From Sulfitobacter sp. DFL-14 (GTDB lineage Bacteria; Pseudomonadota; Alphaproteobacteria; Rhodobacterales; Rhodobacteraceae), in contig NZ_QBFD01000015.1 of NCBI RefSeq assembly GCF_003335585.1, positions 506,304 to 570,303 on the forward strand: a stretch of 64,000 bases of DNA, given 5' to 3'. This document shows positions 56,686-64,000 of the stretch, piece after piece. Both the position numbers and the translations under genes were made by a program. Within the stretch, counting starts at the first letter, position 1. Each line of letters opens with the position of its first letter. The notes under the pieces are model-generated. The model was given only the letters and a program-made list of their open reading frames with translations. It was not told the origin of the DNA and searched no databases.

Positions 56686-58254
56686 TTAGTTTCCGACAAG
56701 TTTTCTGGCCAGAAGGGTGCCGGGTCCCGCTCCTGTGCCGCCACCGGGCCAGACTGCAGCGCCGGTGTGATAAAGATTTCTGATCGGCGTTGTCCCGTCG
56801 GCATAACCGCGTGCGGGACGGTTCATGAAATGCTGGTGCAGATGATGGCTGCCACAGACCTGATCGCCCCCTACGAGGTTGGGATTGTCCGCCTCGAACA
56901 TATCCGGGGTCACCACGTGTTTTCCGATGATGTTTTCACGGGTGCCGGGTGCGTAACGCTCCAGGATATCCAGCGCGCGTTCCGCAAAGGGTTCTGCGGC
57001 ATCCTGCCAGTTTCTGGCATCAATGGTGCCCGCTGCATCCCCCTTTATCTGGCCGGGAGCCATCCGCACCTGAAGCCATAGGATATGTTTGCCCGCCGGT
57101 GCGCGCGATGGGTCGACAACTGTCGGCTGCCCGCAGACGATCACCGGCTCCTCCGGCAATTGCCCGGCCATGGCCTGCGCATAGGTTCGCGCCATCTGGT
57201 CCATTGAGGGCGCCAGATGAACATAGGCAAATCGTTTCAACTCGGCGGCGGGCCAGTTCGGCAAACTGTCCATGGCCAGATGGATCATCATCGTGCCCGG
57301 CGCATGCTGGAACGTCTTCATCGCGCGCTCGTGGCGGGGGTCGCCCGTGCCACCGGTCAATTTCATCAGGCCGCGCGGTGACAGATTGGCGATCACCGCC
57401 TTTTCCGCCCGGACCACCGTGCCATCGGACAGTGTAATCCCAATCGCCCGCCCGGCGACCTGTTCGATGCTGCTGACAGATGTGCCGCACTGCACCGACC
57501 CGCCGCGCGCCTCGATCATCGCGACCATGGCGCTGGTAATCGTATCGGCGCCACCCTGCCCCAGCACCATGCCAAAGGCCTGGCCTGCCATCCCCTCCAG
57601 ATAGGGAAAGACAGCACCGCCCGCGATGTCGGGTGCAAAGTCCAGATGCATGCCCCAGGCGGCCAAAGTCGCCTTGACGTGATCATTCTCAAATGTCTGA
57701 TCCAGCCAGGCCCGCGACGACATCGTGAGGAACCGCGCCAGATCAAGCGATCCTGCCGTGCCGCGACGCCACCATGTCTTGCCCATAAGGGTGCCCAGCG
57801 CCCGCAGGCTCATCGGGCTGCCCAACACGCCGAGGATCGCCTCTGCGTCGGCGGGAAAACTTTCGGTCAGCTGAGTCCATGCCGCCGCATCCGCATCGGA
57901 AAACCCGCGTATCCGCGCGGTCGTGAGTGCCGTGTCGCTCGACACGCCAAGCCACTTTCCATCGGGAAACAGACTGGCAAACGGATTGGCTGTGGGCGCA
58001 AAGGCCAGCCCGTGCTGCGCCAGTTCCGCGCCGTGTTGCTGGTGAAAGGCAGAGCCGGCGAACAGCGACAGGTTCATCGCCGCCCAATCGTGACGGAAGC
58101 CCGGCAAGGTATATTCGCCGGTTTTCACCGCACCCCCCGGGTTGGCGTTCTGTTCGTAGATGGCAACCTTCCAGCCGCGCGACACAAGATGACACGCACA
58201 GGCAAGACTATTGTGTCCTGCGCCGATGATAATAGCGTCGGGATTCTGCGTCAT
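56686..58254 (-). CDS. FAD-dependent oxidoreductase, phytoene-desaturase superfamily (leftward copy)
   Basis: A 522-residue flavoprotein of COG1233 type. The FAD motif GAGHNSLACA starts at residue 11 and the C-terminal HTGAAVWPGGGTGAGPG closes the FAD site. This broad family includes carotenoid desaturases, but there are no carotenoid genes here. A second, divergent member lies 0.9 kb away. Its start MTQNPDAIIIG has AGGAG about 10 bases upstream. It leads the ABC-importer operon, so it probably oxidises the imported substrate or a derivative. Confidence 0.82.
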   Translation of the reverse strand: MTQNPDAIIIGAGHNSLACACHLVSRGWKVAIYEQNANPGGAVKTGEYTLPGFRHDWAAMNLSLFAGSAFHQQHGAELAQHGLAFAPTANPFASLFPDGKWLGVSSDTALTTARIRGFSDADAAAWTQLTESFPADAEAILGVLGSPMSLRALGTLMGKTWWRRGTAGSLDLARFLTMSSRAWLDQTFENDHVKATLAAWGMHLDFAPDIAGGAVFPYLEGMAGQAFGMVLGQGGADTITSAMVAMIEARGGSVQCGTSVSSIEQVAGRAIGITLSDGTVVRAEKAVIANLSPRGLMKLTGGTGDPRHERAMKTFQHAPGTMMIHLAMDSLPNWPAAELKRFAYVHLAPSMDQMARTYAQAMAGQLPEEPVIVCGQPTVVDPSRAPAGKHILWLQVRMAPGQIKGDAAGTIDARNWQDAAEPFAERALDILERYAPGTRENIIGKHVVTPDMFEADNPNLVGGDQVCGSHHLHQHFMNRPARGYADGTTPIRNLYHTGAAVWPGGGTGAGPGTLLARKLVGN

Positions 58255-58279
58255 GCGCTCAAGGCTCCTTGCATAAGAT

Positions 58280-58299
58280 AATTGCAAACGCATGTAATT
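58280..58299. promoter_or_regulatory. Candidate MarR operator between divergent operons
   Basis: AATTGCA-AACGCA-TGTAATT is a 20-base pseudo-palindrome (6 of 7 arm bases pair), the size and AT-rich edge pattern typical of MarR-family sites. It lies in the 110-base divergent gap, adjoining the rightward promoter-like element. A second TTGCAT/TTGCAA arrangement overlaps its left side. Confidence 0.45.
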
Positions 58300-58328
58300 T
58301 TGTCTAGCATTGATTCATCTACTATAGC
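58300..58328 (+). promoter_or_regulatory. Putative rightward promoter of cyclase-ior operon
   Basis: TTGTCT and TATAGC are 17 bases apart and match the consensus at 4 of 6 positions each. The pseudo-palindrome abuts the -35, so a bound MarR protein could exclude RNA polymerase. Confidence 0.4.
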
Positions 58329-58364
58329 GTGAAGCCAAGCACGCAGATCCAGGGAGACGATCAA

Positions 58365-59156
58365 ATGAATGCGACGGATGTTGTAAGCAATCTGGGGGCA
58401 ATGCTGGCCTCCGGCGGTGTTGAGGTGGTTGATTGCACGGGTGTTCTCGGGCCGAATACCCCGATCCTGCAATTGCCACCGGATTTCGCCAAAAACACGC
58501 CGAAAGTCGAAATTCACAAGATTTCCGAATATGACAGCGACGGCCCGTTCTTTGCATGGAACTGGATGGTTCTGGGCGAGCATACGGGCACCCATTTCGA
58601 TGCGCCGCACCACTGGATCACCGGCAAGGACCACGCCGACGGATATACCGACAAGCTGGATGTGCAGCGCCTGATCGCGCCGGTCAACGTGATCGACTGC
58701 TCCAGCGAAGCGGCAGAGAACGAAGACTTCCTCCTGACCGCCGACCACATCAAGGCCTGGGAAAAGGAACACGGAGAGATCAAGGCAGGCGAATGGGTGG
58801 TGATGCGCACCGACTGGGATTCGCGTGCCGATGACGAAGCCCGCTTTCTGAACGCGGACGACACCGGCCCGCACAGCCCCGGACCAACACCTGAAGCCAT
58901 CGAATACCTGCTTGGCAAGAAGATCGTCGGATGGGGCACGCAATGCATCGGCACCGACGCCGGTCAGGCCGGCGGGATGGAACCGCCCTTCCCTGCCCAT
59001 AACCTGCTGCACCGTGACAATTGCTTTGGCCTCGCATCCCTGGCCAATCTGTCCAAGCTGCCGGCCAAGGGTGCCGTACTGATCGCAGCCCCGCTCAAGA
59101 TCGAGAACGGCACAGGCAGCCCCATTCGCGCGCTGGCACTTGTACCCAAGGGTTAA
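58365..59156 (+). CDS. Cyclase-family metal hydrolase (kynurenine formamidase / isatin hydrolase-like)
   Basis: A 263-residue cytoplasmic metallohydrolase of the cyclase family. The metal motif HxGTHxDxPxH is complete (H73, H77, D79, H83), a pattern shared by kynurenine formamidase and isatin hydrolase. The ATG at 58365 follows GGGAG by 7 bases; a GTG at 58329 would add 12 residues. The protein ends in LALVPKG. It leads the rightward operon, so it probably opens a cyclic amide or lactam. Known relatives also act on other amides; substrate is unproven. Confidence 0.85.
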   Translation: MNATDVVSNLGAMLASGGVEVVDCTGVLGPNTPILQLPPDFAKNTPKVEIHKISEYDSDGPFFAWNWMVLGEHTGTHFDAPHHWITGKDHADGYTDKLDVQRLIAPVNVIDCSSEAAENEDFLLTADHIKAWEKEHGEIKAGEWVVMRTDWDSRADDEARFLNADDTGPHSPGPTPEAIEYLLGKKIVGWGTQCIGTDAGQAGGMEPPFPAHNLLHRDNCFGLASLANLSKLPAKGAVLIAAPLKIENGTGSPIRALALVPKG

Positions 59157-59159
59157 AGG

Positions 59160-60722
59160 GTGGCGACGGTCGATCATCTGATCATCGGATCAGGCATCAA
59201 TGCCCTGGTCGCGGCGGCCATGCTGTCGCGCAAGGGTGACTCCGTGCTGATGATCGAACGTGAGGACAGGATCGGGGGCTGCATGTTCACCTCCGATCAG
59301 GTCACGCTGCCGGGGTTCCACCATGATGTGATGGCCGCGACCTTCGTTCTGTTCCTGACCGGCCCCGCGCATGAGGCTTTGGGCAGCGACCTGGCAAAAC
59401 ACGGGCTTGAGTTTTGTCATACCCCACACCCCACGGCCGTGCTCAGGCCGGATGGCAGTGCGCTGACCCTGACAATGGACCGCGACAGCAACATCAGAAC
59501 CTTCAATAGCCGTTGCGCCAGTGACGGTGACCAGCATGGCGCGGATGTGAGCGGGGTCGAACAGGACGCAGCCTTCCTTTTTGCCCTTCTGGGTCAGCCG
59601 CTCTGGTCCGGAAAAACGGCTCTGTTGCTGGCAAAACAGGCATGGAAGCGCGGTGTTGGCCCGCTGAAGACATGGTTCGGGGAGGCCTTGGAACCGACGC
59701 GTGGCTGGCTTGAGACGCGCTATCAAAGCGCCGATGTGCAGGCGCTTTGGGCGCCCTGGGTGCTGCACGTCGGCCTGACGCCGGAAGCCAGCTACAGCGG
59801 TCAGATGACCCGCGTGATTGCATTCGCGCTGGAGGCTGCGGGCGCGCCCGTGGTCAAGGGCGGCGCGGGACAGGCCGCTGCCGCATTTGCGTCTCTGATA
59901 AAGGCAAACGGTGGGGAAATCCGCACCGGGGTGGAGGCCGCCAGCATCCTGACAGAGGGCGGCAAAGCCATTGGCGTGCGCACCAGTGAGGGTGAAGAAC
60001 TGCGGGCCCGCAACGTGATCGCCAGCACCGCACCTGGCCAGCTTTACGACGATCTGCTCAAGGCAGAACCACTGCCTGAACCGACAAAGAAATTCCGCCA
60101 CGGGCGGGGCAACTTCCAGCTCCACTATGCGCTCGACGGACCGGTTGAGTGGGAGGCCGAAGGGCTCGAAGATGTCGCGCTGATCCACCTCGCCGACGGG
60201 ATAGATTCCGTATCCAAATCAAGCAACGAGGCGGAGCGGGGCATGTTGCCCGAAACGCCCACGATCTGTGTCGGGCAACCGCACCGGCTGGACCCGACCC
60301 GTTGCCCCGAGGGCAAGGCGATCCTCTGGCTGCAGATCCCCGATGCCCCCCGCGTGATCAAGGGCGATGCAGCGGCAGAGATCGACACCAATCCCGACTG
60401 GACCGAGACCATGCGCGAGGCCTATGCCGACCGGATCGAGAACATCCTGAAACGGCATATCCGGAATTGGGATGACATCCGCCTCGCCCGCAGGGCCTAT
60501 TCCCCGGCGGACCTGGAAGGCATGAACATCAACCTCGTCGGCGGCGACCCCTATGGCGGTGCCTGCACGATTGACCAATTCTTTGTCTGGCGCCCCTACG
60601 CCACGCAGTCTAACAACGCCACGCCGATCAAGGGGCTTTACCACATCGGTGCATCGACTCATCCCGGGCCGGGCCTGGGCGGCGGTTCGGGCTTCAACAT
60701 TGCGAAAGGTCTGGGCGCATGA
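59160..60722 (+). CDS. FAD-dependent oxidoreductase, phytoene-desaturase superfamily (rightward copy)
   Basis: A 520-residue COG1233 flavoprotein, GTG start three bases after the cyclase stop with AAAGG just upstream. FAD motif IIGSGINALVAA at 8-19; C-terminal HIGASTHPGPGLGGGSG. It is clearly homologous in plan to the leftward copy but divergent in sequence, so each may catalyse a different oxidation step. It overlaps marR by ATGA. Confidence 0.82.
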   Translation: MATVDHLIIGSGINALVAAAMLSRKGDSVLMIEREDRIGGCMFTSDQVTLPGFHHDVMAATFVLFLTGPAHEALGSDLAKHGLEFCHTPHPTAVLRPDGSALTLTMDRDSNIRTFNSRCASDGDQHGADVSGVEQDAAFLFALLGQPLWSGKTALLLAKQAWKRGVGPLKTWFGEALEPTRGWLETRYQSADVQALWAPWVLHVGLTPEASYSGQMTRVIAFALEAAGAPVVKGGAGQAAAAFASLIKANGGEIRTGVEAASILTEGGKAIGVRTSEGEELRARNVIASTAPGQLYDDLLKAEPLPEPTKKFRHGRGNFQLHYALDGPVEWEAEGLEDVALIHLADGIDSVSKSSNEAERGMLPETPTICVGQPHRLDPTRCPEGKAILWLQIPDAPRVIKGDAAAEIDTNPDWTETMREAYADRIENILKRHIRNWDDIRLARRAYSPADLEGMNINLVGGDPYGGACTIDQFFVWRPYATQSNNATPIKGLYHIGASTHPGPGLGGGSGFNIAKGLGA

Positions 60723-61195
60723 AGCCACAGGATACGGAAAAGGAATCTCTTCGATTGGGCGAAATGGGCCTGGAAAACTTCGCCCCCTATCTGATGAACC
60801 GCATAATTGGCCGCTACAATGCCTCGCTGTCTTCGGAAATGGCAGAGCTGGGGCTGACGACGCCGCAGATGCGGTCACTGGCGGTGCTGTCCGTCATCGA
60901 CGGGATCCTTATTCGCGAACTTGCGGTCTATGCCGTGGTTCAGCAATCGACACTCAGCCGCGCGCTGGACGCGCTGGCCGTGTCCGGACTGATCCGCCGC
61001 GAGACCGACGAAAAAGACAGCCGCGCGACACGGGTGTTCCTGACCGACGCGGGGCGCGAGGCCTATGACCGGCTCTGGCCCCATATGTCCGCCTCCTACG
61101 AGGCGATGTTCAAGGGCATCAGCGCGCCTGAACAACGCAACTTTGTCGCCACGCTGCAAACCATGCTGCGCAACATACGAAAACACGACTTTTAA
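60719..61195 (+). CDS. MarR-family transcriptional regulator
   Basis: A 158-residue winged-helix regulator. Residues about 55-110 (IRELAVYAVVQQSTLSRALDALAVSGLIRRETDEKDSRATRVFLT) carry the recognition helix and the DxR wing. It sits inside the rightward catabolic operon (ATGA overlap with the FAD gene, 12 bases before iorA), which fits a ligand-responsive local repressor. The candidate operator lies in the divergent promoter region. Confidence 0.9.
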   Translation: MKPQDTEKESLRLGEMGLENFAPYLMNRIIGRYNASLSSEMAELGLTTPQMRSLAVLSVIDGILIRELAVYAVVQQSTLSRALDALAVSGLIRRETDEKDSRATRVFLTDAGREAYDRLWPHMSASYEAMFKGISAPEQRNFVATLQTMLRNIRKHDF

Positions 61196-61207
61196 GAGGA
61201 TACTTCG

Positions 61208-63358
61208 ATGGCTGAACGATCCTTCAAGGCGGAGGTGGAACACCTGCGCAAAGGCAACGGTGACGTGTTCACCGGCGAAGGAATCCTGGCGATCACCAAG
61301 GCGCTTCTGGAAAACGGCGTTGGATACGTGGGCGGCTATCAGGGCGCACCGATCTCTCACCTGATGGACGTTCTCGCCGATGCCGAAGAGCTGATGGCGG
61401 AGCTGGGCGTGCGGTTCGAGGCCAACGCCTCCGAAGCGGCCGCCGCCGCGATGCTGGCCGCCTCCGTCCATTATCCGATCCGTGGCGCGGTGACCTTCAA
61501 GGGTCCGGTCGGCGTCAATGTCGCGTCAGATGCGCTGGCCAATCTGTCTTCATCCGGCGTGAATGGCGGCGCGTTGGTGATCGTCGGCGAAGACTATGGC
61601 GAAGGCTCCTCCATCATGCAGGAGCGGTCGCATGCCTTTGCCATGAAGTCGCAGTTCTGGATGCTGGACCCACGCCCCAACCTGCCCAGCATCACCAAGG
61701 CGGTCAAAGACGGCTTTGAGCTGAGCGAGGCATCGAACACCCCCGTGATGCTGATGGTGCGGATCCGGTCCTGTCACGTCACCGGCAGCTTTGCGACCAA
61801 GGACAATGTTCCGCCCCCGCTGACAGTGAAACAGGCCATCGCGAACCCGCAATCTGATTTCAACCGCGTCGTCCTGCCACCGATGAGCTACATGCACGAA
61901 CAGGACAAGATCAAGAACCGCTGGCCGGCGGCGGAAAAGTTCATCGTGGAAAACCAGCTGAACGAACACTTCGGCCCAAAGGATGCCAAGATCGGCATCG
62001 TCGTGCAGGGCGGCATGTACAACGGCCTGATCCGGGCGCTGCAACGCCTGGGGCTGGCCGACCTCTTTGGCCGGACTGACGTGCCGATCTATTGCCTGAA
62101 TGTCACATACCCCCTTGTCAGAGACGAATTTGACGCCTTTTGCGAAGGCAAGGATCACATTCTGGTCGTCGAGGAAGGGCAGCCCGAACACATCGAACAG
62201 CACCTTGGTTCGTTTCTTTACAAGGTTGGCCGGCGGCTAAAGCTTTATGGCAAGGACCTATTGCCGATGGCGGGCGAATACACCGGACAGGTGATGCTGG
62301 ACGGCGTTACCGGATTCCTCAAAGCCGCGGCGCCCGAGATGTTGCCGGGGAAGGTCCGCGCACCGAATGCCGAAGAACCCAGGATCCCTGACCTGAGCAA
62401 GACCGTGCCGATCCGGCCGCCCGGCTTTTGCACCGGCTGTCCAGAACGCCCGATCTTTGCGGGGATGAAGCTGGTCGAACAGGAATTGGGCAAGCACCAG
62501 ATCACCGGCGACATCGGATGTCACCTGTTCGGGTCGCTGCCGCCGTTCGAGATCGGGGGCGCGACAATGGGCTATGGTCTTGGTCCGGCCTCAAACGCCG
62601 CTTTTGACGGCGGTGGCGAACGCAGGGCAATCTCCATGCTGGGGGACGGGGGTTTCTGGCACAACGGGCTGTCATCCTCGATCGGGAACATGGTGTTCAA
62701 CAAGTCCGACAATGTGGTCGTGATCGTGGACAATTACTATTCCGCTGCCACCGGCGGCCAGGATGTGCTGTCATCCCGCGCGCATAACGACACGAAAGCT
62801 ACCAACAACCCGATCTCCGCCGCGCTCAAGGGCGTCGGTGTGGAATGGATCAGGCAGATTGACCATACCTATGACGTGGGCAAGGTGCGCGACACCCTGC
62901 GCGAGGCGCTGACAACGGACTTCAAAGGTCCGAAGGTGATCGTCGCCTCCTCCGAATGCATGCTGAACAAACAGCGTCGGGAAAAGCCCATCCGGAACAA
63001 GGCGTTCAAGGATGGACGGCGCGTCGATGTGCCTCGCTTCGGGGTCGACAGCGATGTCTGCACCGGCGATCACGCCTGCATCCGGCTGTCGGGATGTCCT
63101 TCGCTGTCATTGAAACGGCTCGACGATCCGCTGCGTGACGATCCGATCGCCCATATCGACCAGACCTGTGTCGGCTGCGGCAATTGCGGAGAGGTGGCAG
63201 ATGCCGCCGTGCTGTGCCCCTCCTTTTACCGCGCGGATGTGGTGCACAACCCCGGTGGTTTCGAGACCTGGCGGGCCGGGTTGCGCAACCGGGTCATTTC
63301 CTGGCTTCAGGCCCGGCGTGATGCCAAACGGCTGCGCCTGACCGGGGCGCCCACATGA
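61208..63358 (+). CDS. iorA: Indolepyruvate:ferredoxin oxidoreductase-like, alpha subunit
   Basis: Oxidatively decarboxylates aryl-pyruvates to acyl-CoA with ferredoxin. The 716-residue subunit has an N-terminal pyrimidine-binding region (YQGAPISHLMDVL, FEANASEAAAAAM), a TPP motif GDGGFWHNGLSSSIGNMVFNK with DNYYSAATGG, and C-terminal iron-sulfur motifs. The second cluster is intact (C654, C657, C660, C670). The first reads C618-TG-D621-HA-C624 then C630, with Asp in place of one cysteine. It overlaps iorB by ATGA. Confidence 0.9.
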   Translation: MAERSFKAEVEHLRKGNGDVFTGEGILAITKALLENGVGYVGGYQGAPISHLMDVLADAEELMAELGVRFEANASEAAAAAMLAASVHYPIRGAVTFKGPVGVNVASDALANLSSSGVNGGALVIVGEDYGEGSSIMQERSHAFAMKSQFWMLDPRPNLPSITKAVKDGFELSEASNTPVMLMVRIRSCHVTGSFATKDNVPPPLTVKQAIANPQSDFNRVVLPPMSYMHEQDKIKNRWPAAEKFIVENQLNEHFGPKDAKIGIVVQGGMYNGLIRALQRLGLADLFGRTDVPIYCLNVTYPLVRDEFDAFCEGKDHILVVEEGQPEHIEQHLGSFLYKVGRRLKLYGKDLLPMAGEYTGQVMLDGVTGFLKAAAPEMLPGKVRAPNAEEPRIPDLSKTVPIRPPGFCTGCPERPIFAGMKLVEQELGKHQITGDIGCHLFGSLPPFEIGGATMGYGLGPASNAAFDGGGERRAISMLGDGGFWHNGLSSSIGNMVFNKSDNVVVIVDNYYSAATGGQDVLSSRAHNDTKATNNPISAALKGVGVEWIRQIDHTYDVGKVRDTLREALTTDFKGPKVIVASSECMLNKQRREKPIRNKAFKDGRRVDVPRFGVDSDVCTGDHACIRLSGCPSLSLKRLDDPLRDDPIAHIDQTCVGCGNCGEVADAAVLCPSFYRADVVHNPGGFETWRAGLRNRVISWLQARRDAKRLRLTGAPT

Positions 63359-64000
63359 ACCTGGTCCTTCCACAGAAATCGCCCGATCCCCGCGTCGGCG
63401 ACATCATCAAGCTTGCCGTGATGGCGGTGGGCGGTCAGGGCGGCGGTGTTTTGACCGGCTGGATCGAGGCGCTGGCCAGAGCCCAGGGATATGCCTGTCA
63501 GGCCACCTCTGTCGCCGGTGTTGCACAACGCACAGGGGCCACGATCTATTACGTTGAAATGGCGAAAAAATCTGAATTAGAGCCTGTTTTTGCGCTCGCA
63601 CCTGCAGGTGGTGACGTTGATGTGCTGATCGCTGCGGAAATGATGGAGGTCGGTCGCGCAGTGATGCGCGGCTTTGTCACCCCGGACCGGACGACGCTGA
63701 TCGGTTCCACCCACCGCGCCCTTGCGGTGTCGGAAAAGATGGCACCCGGCGACGGGATCGCGGACGCAGACGAAGTGCGCGCCGCAGCCGAAATCGCGGC
63801 GCAAAAGCTGATCCTGGCCGACATGGATGGTCTGGCCGTTGCCGAGGGTTCCGTGATTTCCTCCAGCCTGTTCGGCGCGCTTGCGGGGTCCCGGGCGCTG
63901 CCCTTCCCGCGCGAAGCCTTTGAGGATGCCATTCGCGCCAGCGGCAAGGGCGTAGATGCATCGCTCAGGGCCTTTGCCGCCGGTTATGACGCCGCGCAGA
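63355..64000 (+). CDS. iorB: Indolepyruvate:ferredoxin oxidoreductase-like, beta subunit (cut by right edge)
   Basis: Reads MNLVLPQKSPDPRVGDIIKLAVMAVGGQGGGVLTGWIEA and then SVAGVAQRTGATIYYVEM, the gamma/catalytic-type domain of 2-oxoacid oxidoreductases (GGQGG motif near residue 30, the V-A-Q-R-x-G segment near 60). About 215 residues are visible; the rest, including any DUF6537-like C-terminal extension, lies beyond the window. It starts within the iorA stop by ATGA. Confidence 0.88.
   Translation, partial: MNLVLPQKSPDPRVGDIIKLAVMAVGGQGGGVLTGWIEALARAQGYACQATSVAGVAQRTGATIYYVEMAKKSELEPVFALAPAGGDVDVLIAAEMMEVGRAVMRGFVTPDRTTLIGSTHRALAVSEKMAPGDGIADADEVRAAAEIAAQKLILADMDGLAVAEGSVISSSLFGALAGSRALPFPREAFEDAIRASGKGVDASLRAFAAGYDAAQ

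Overview
The window is a chromosomal segment from an alphaproteobacterium, most likely Rhodobacterales (Roseobacter/Rhodobacter group). That placement rests on high G+C by eye, typical protein sequences (secA with a zinc tail, the nusA-ylxR-infB block, a rumA-like methylase, iorAB) and dense same-strand operons with 4-base ATGA overlaps. It was made by recognition, not by database search. I see no rRNA, tRNA, CRISPR, integrase or intact insertion sequence.

Left third. A leftward surface-polysaccharide operon (cysQ, kdsB, GT2 glycosyltransferase, galU, galE and a glycosyltransferase cut by the left edge) diverges from a KpsM-like polysaccharide ABC permease. Next are dnaK-dnaJ, radC, and a leftward group of secA, an unrecognised membrane-anchored protein and a PstS-OmpA fusion. 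Divergent from secA is a secreted parvulin, followed by argJ, mutT, a 44-residue orphan, a lipid kinase and a metallophosphoesterase. The leftward rimP-nusA-ylxR-infB operon has a promoter, then an intrinsic terminator only 15 bases before rimP, which looks like an attenuator.

Middle third. Housekeeping and envelope genes: a one-lobe ABC binding protein with a proline iminopeptidase, ubiG, a MarR regulator, nitrilase-grxC, comF, a BioC-like methyltransferase and hemH. Then come a tiny membrane protein, two L,D-transpeptidases flanking a CAP lipoprotein, a 23S rRNA m5U methylase, a paired ABC exporter, cca, a CoA-type Nudix protein, hslO and another Nudix protein. A REC-PP2C phosphatase (RbaY-like) diverges from an Hpt protein, and the block closes with an SDR, ilvA and argG.

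Right end (about 49.7-64 kb). Two divergent operons look like one substrate-specific uptake and catabolic system. Leftward are an FAD oxidoreductase of the phytoene-desaturase superfamily, a complete Dpp/Opp-type ABC importer (binding protein, two permeases, two ATPases), a kynureninase-like PLP enzyme and a sulfotransferase-fold protein. Rightward are a cyclase/isatin-hydrolase-like metal hydrolase, a second FAD oxidoreductase, a MarR regulator, and the two subunits of an indolepyruvate-type ferredoxin oxidoreductase, the second cut by the right edge. The 110-bp gap between the operons holds a 20-bp pseudo-palindrome and a promoter-like pair. I think this cluster is the best candidate in the window for an undescribed pathway, plausibly breakdown of an aromatic or indolic amino-acid derivative. 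The substrate is inference.
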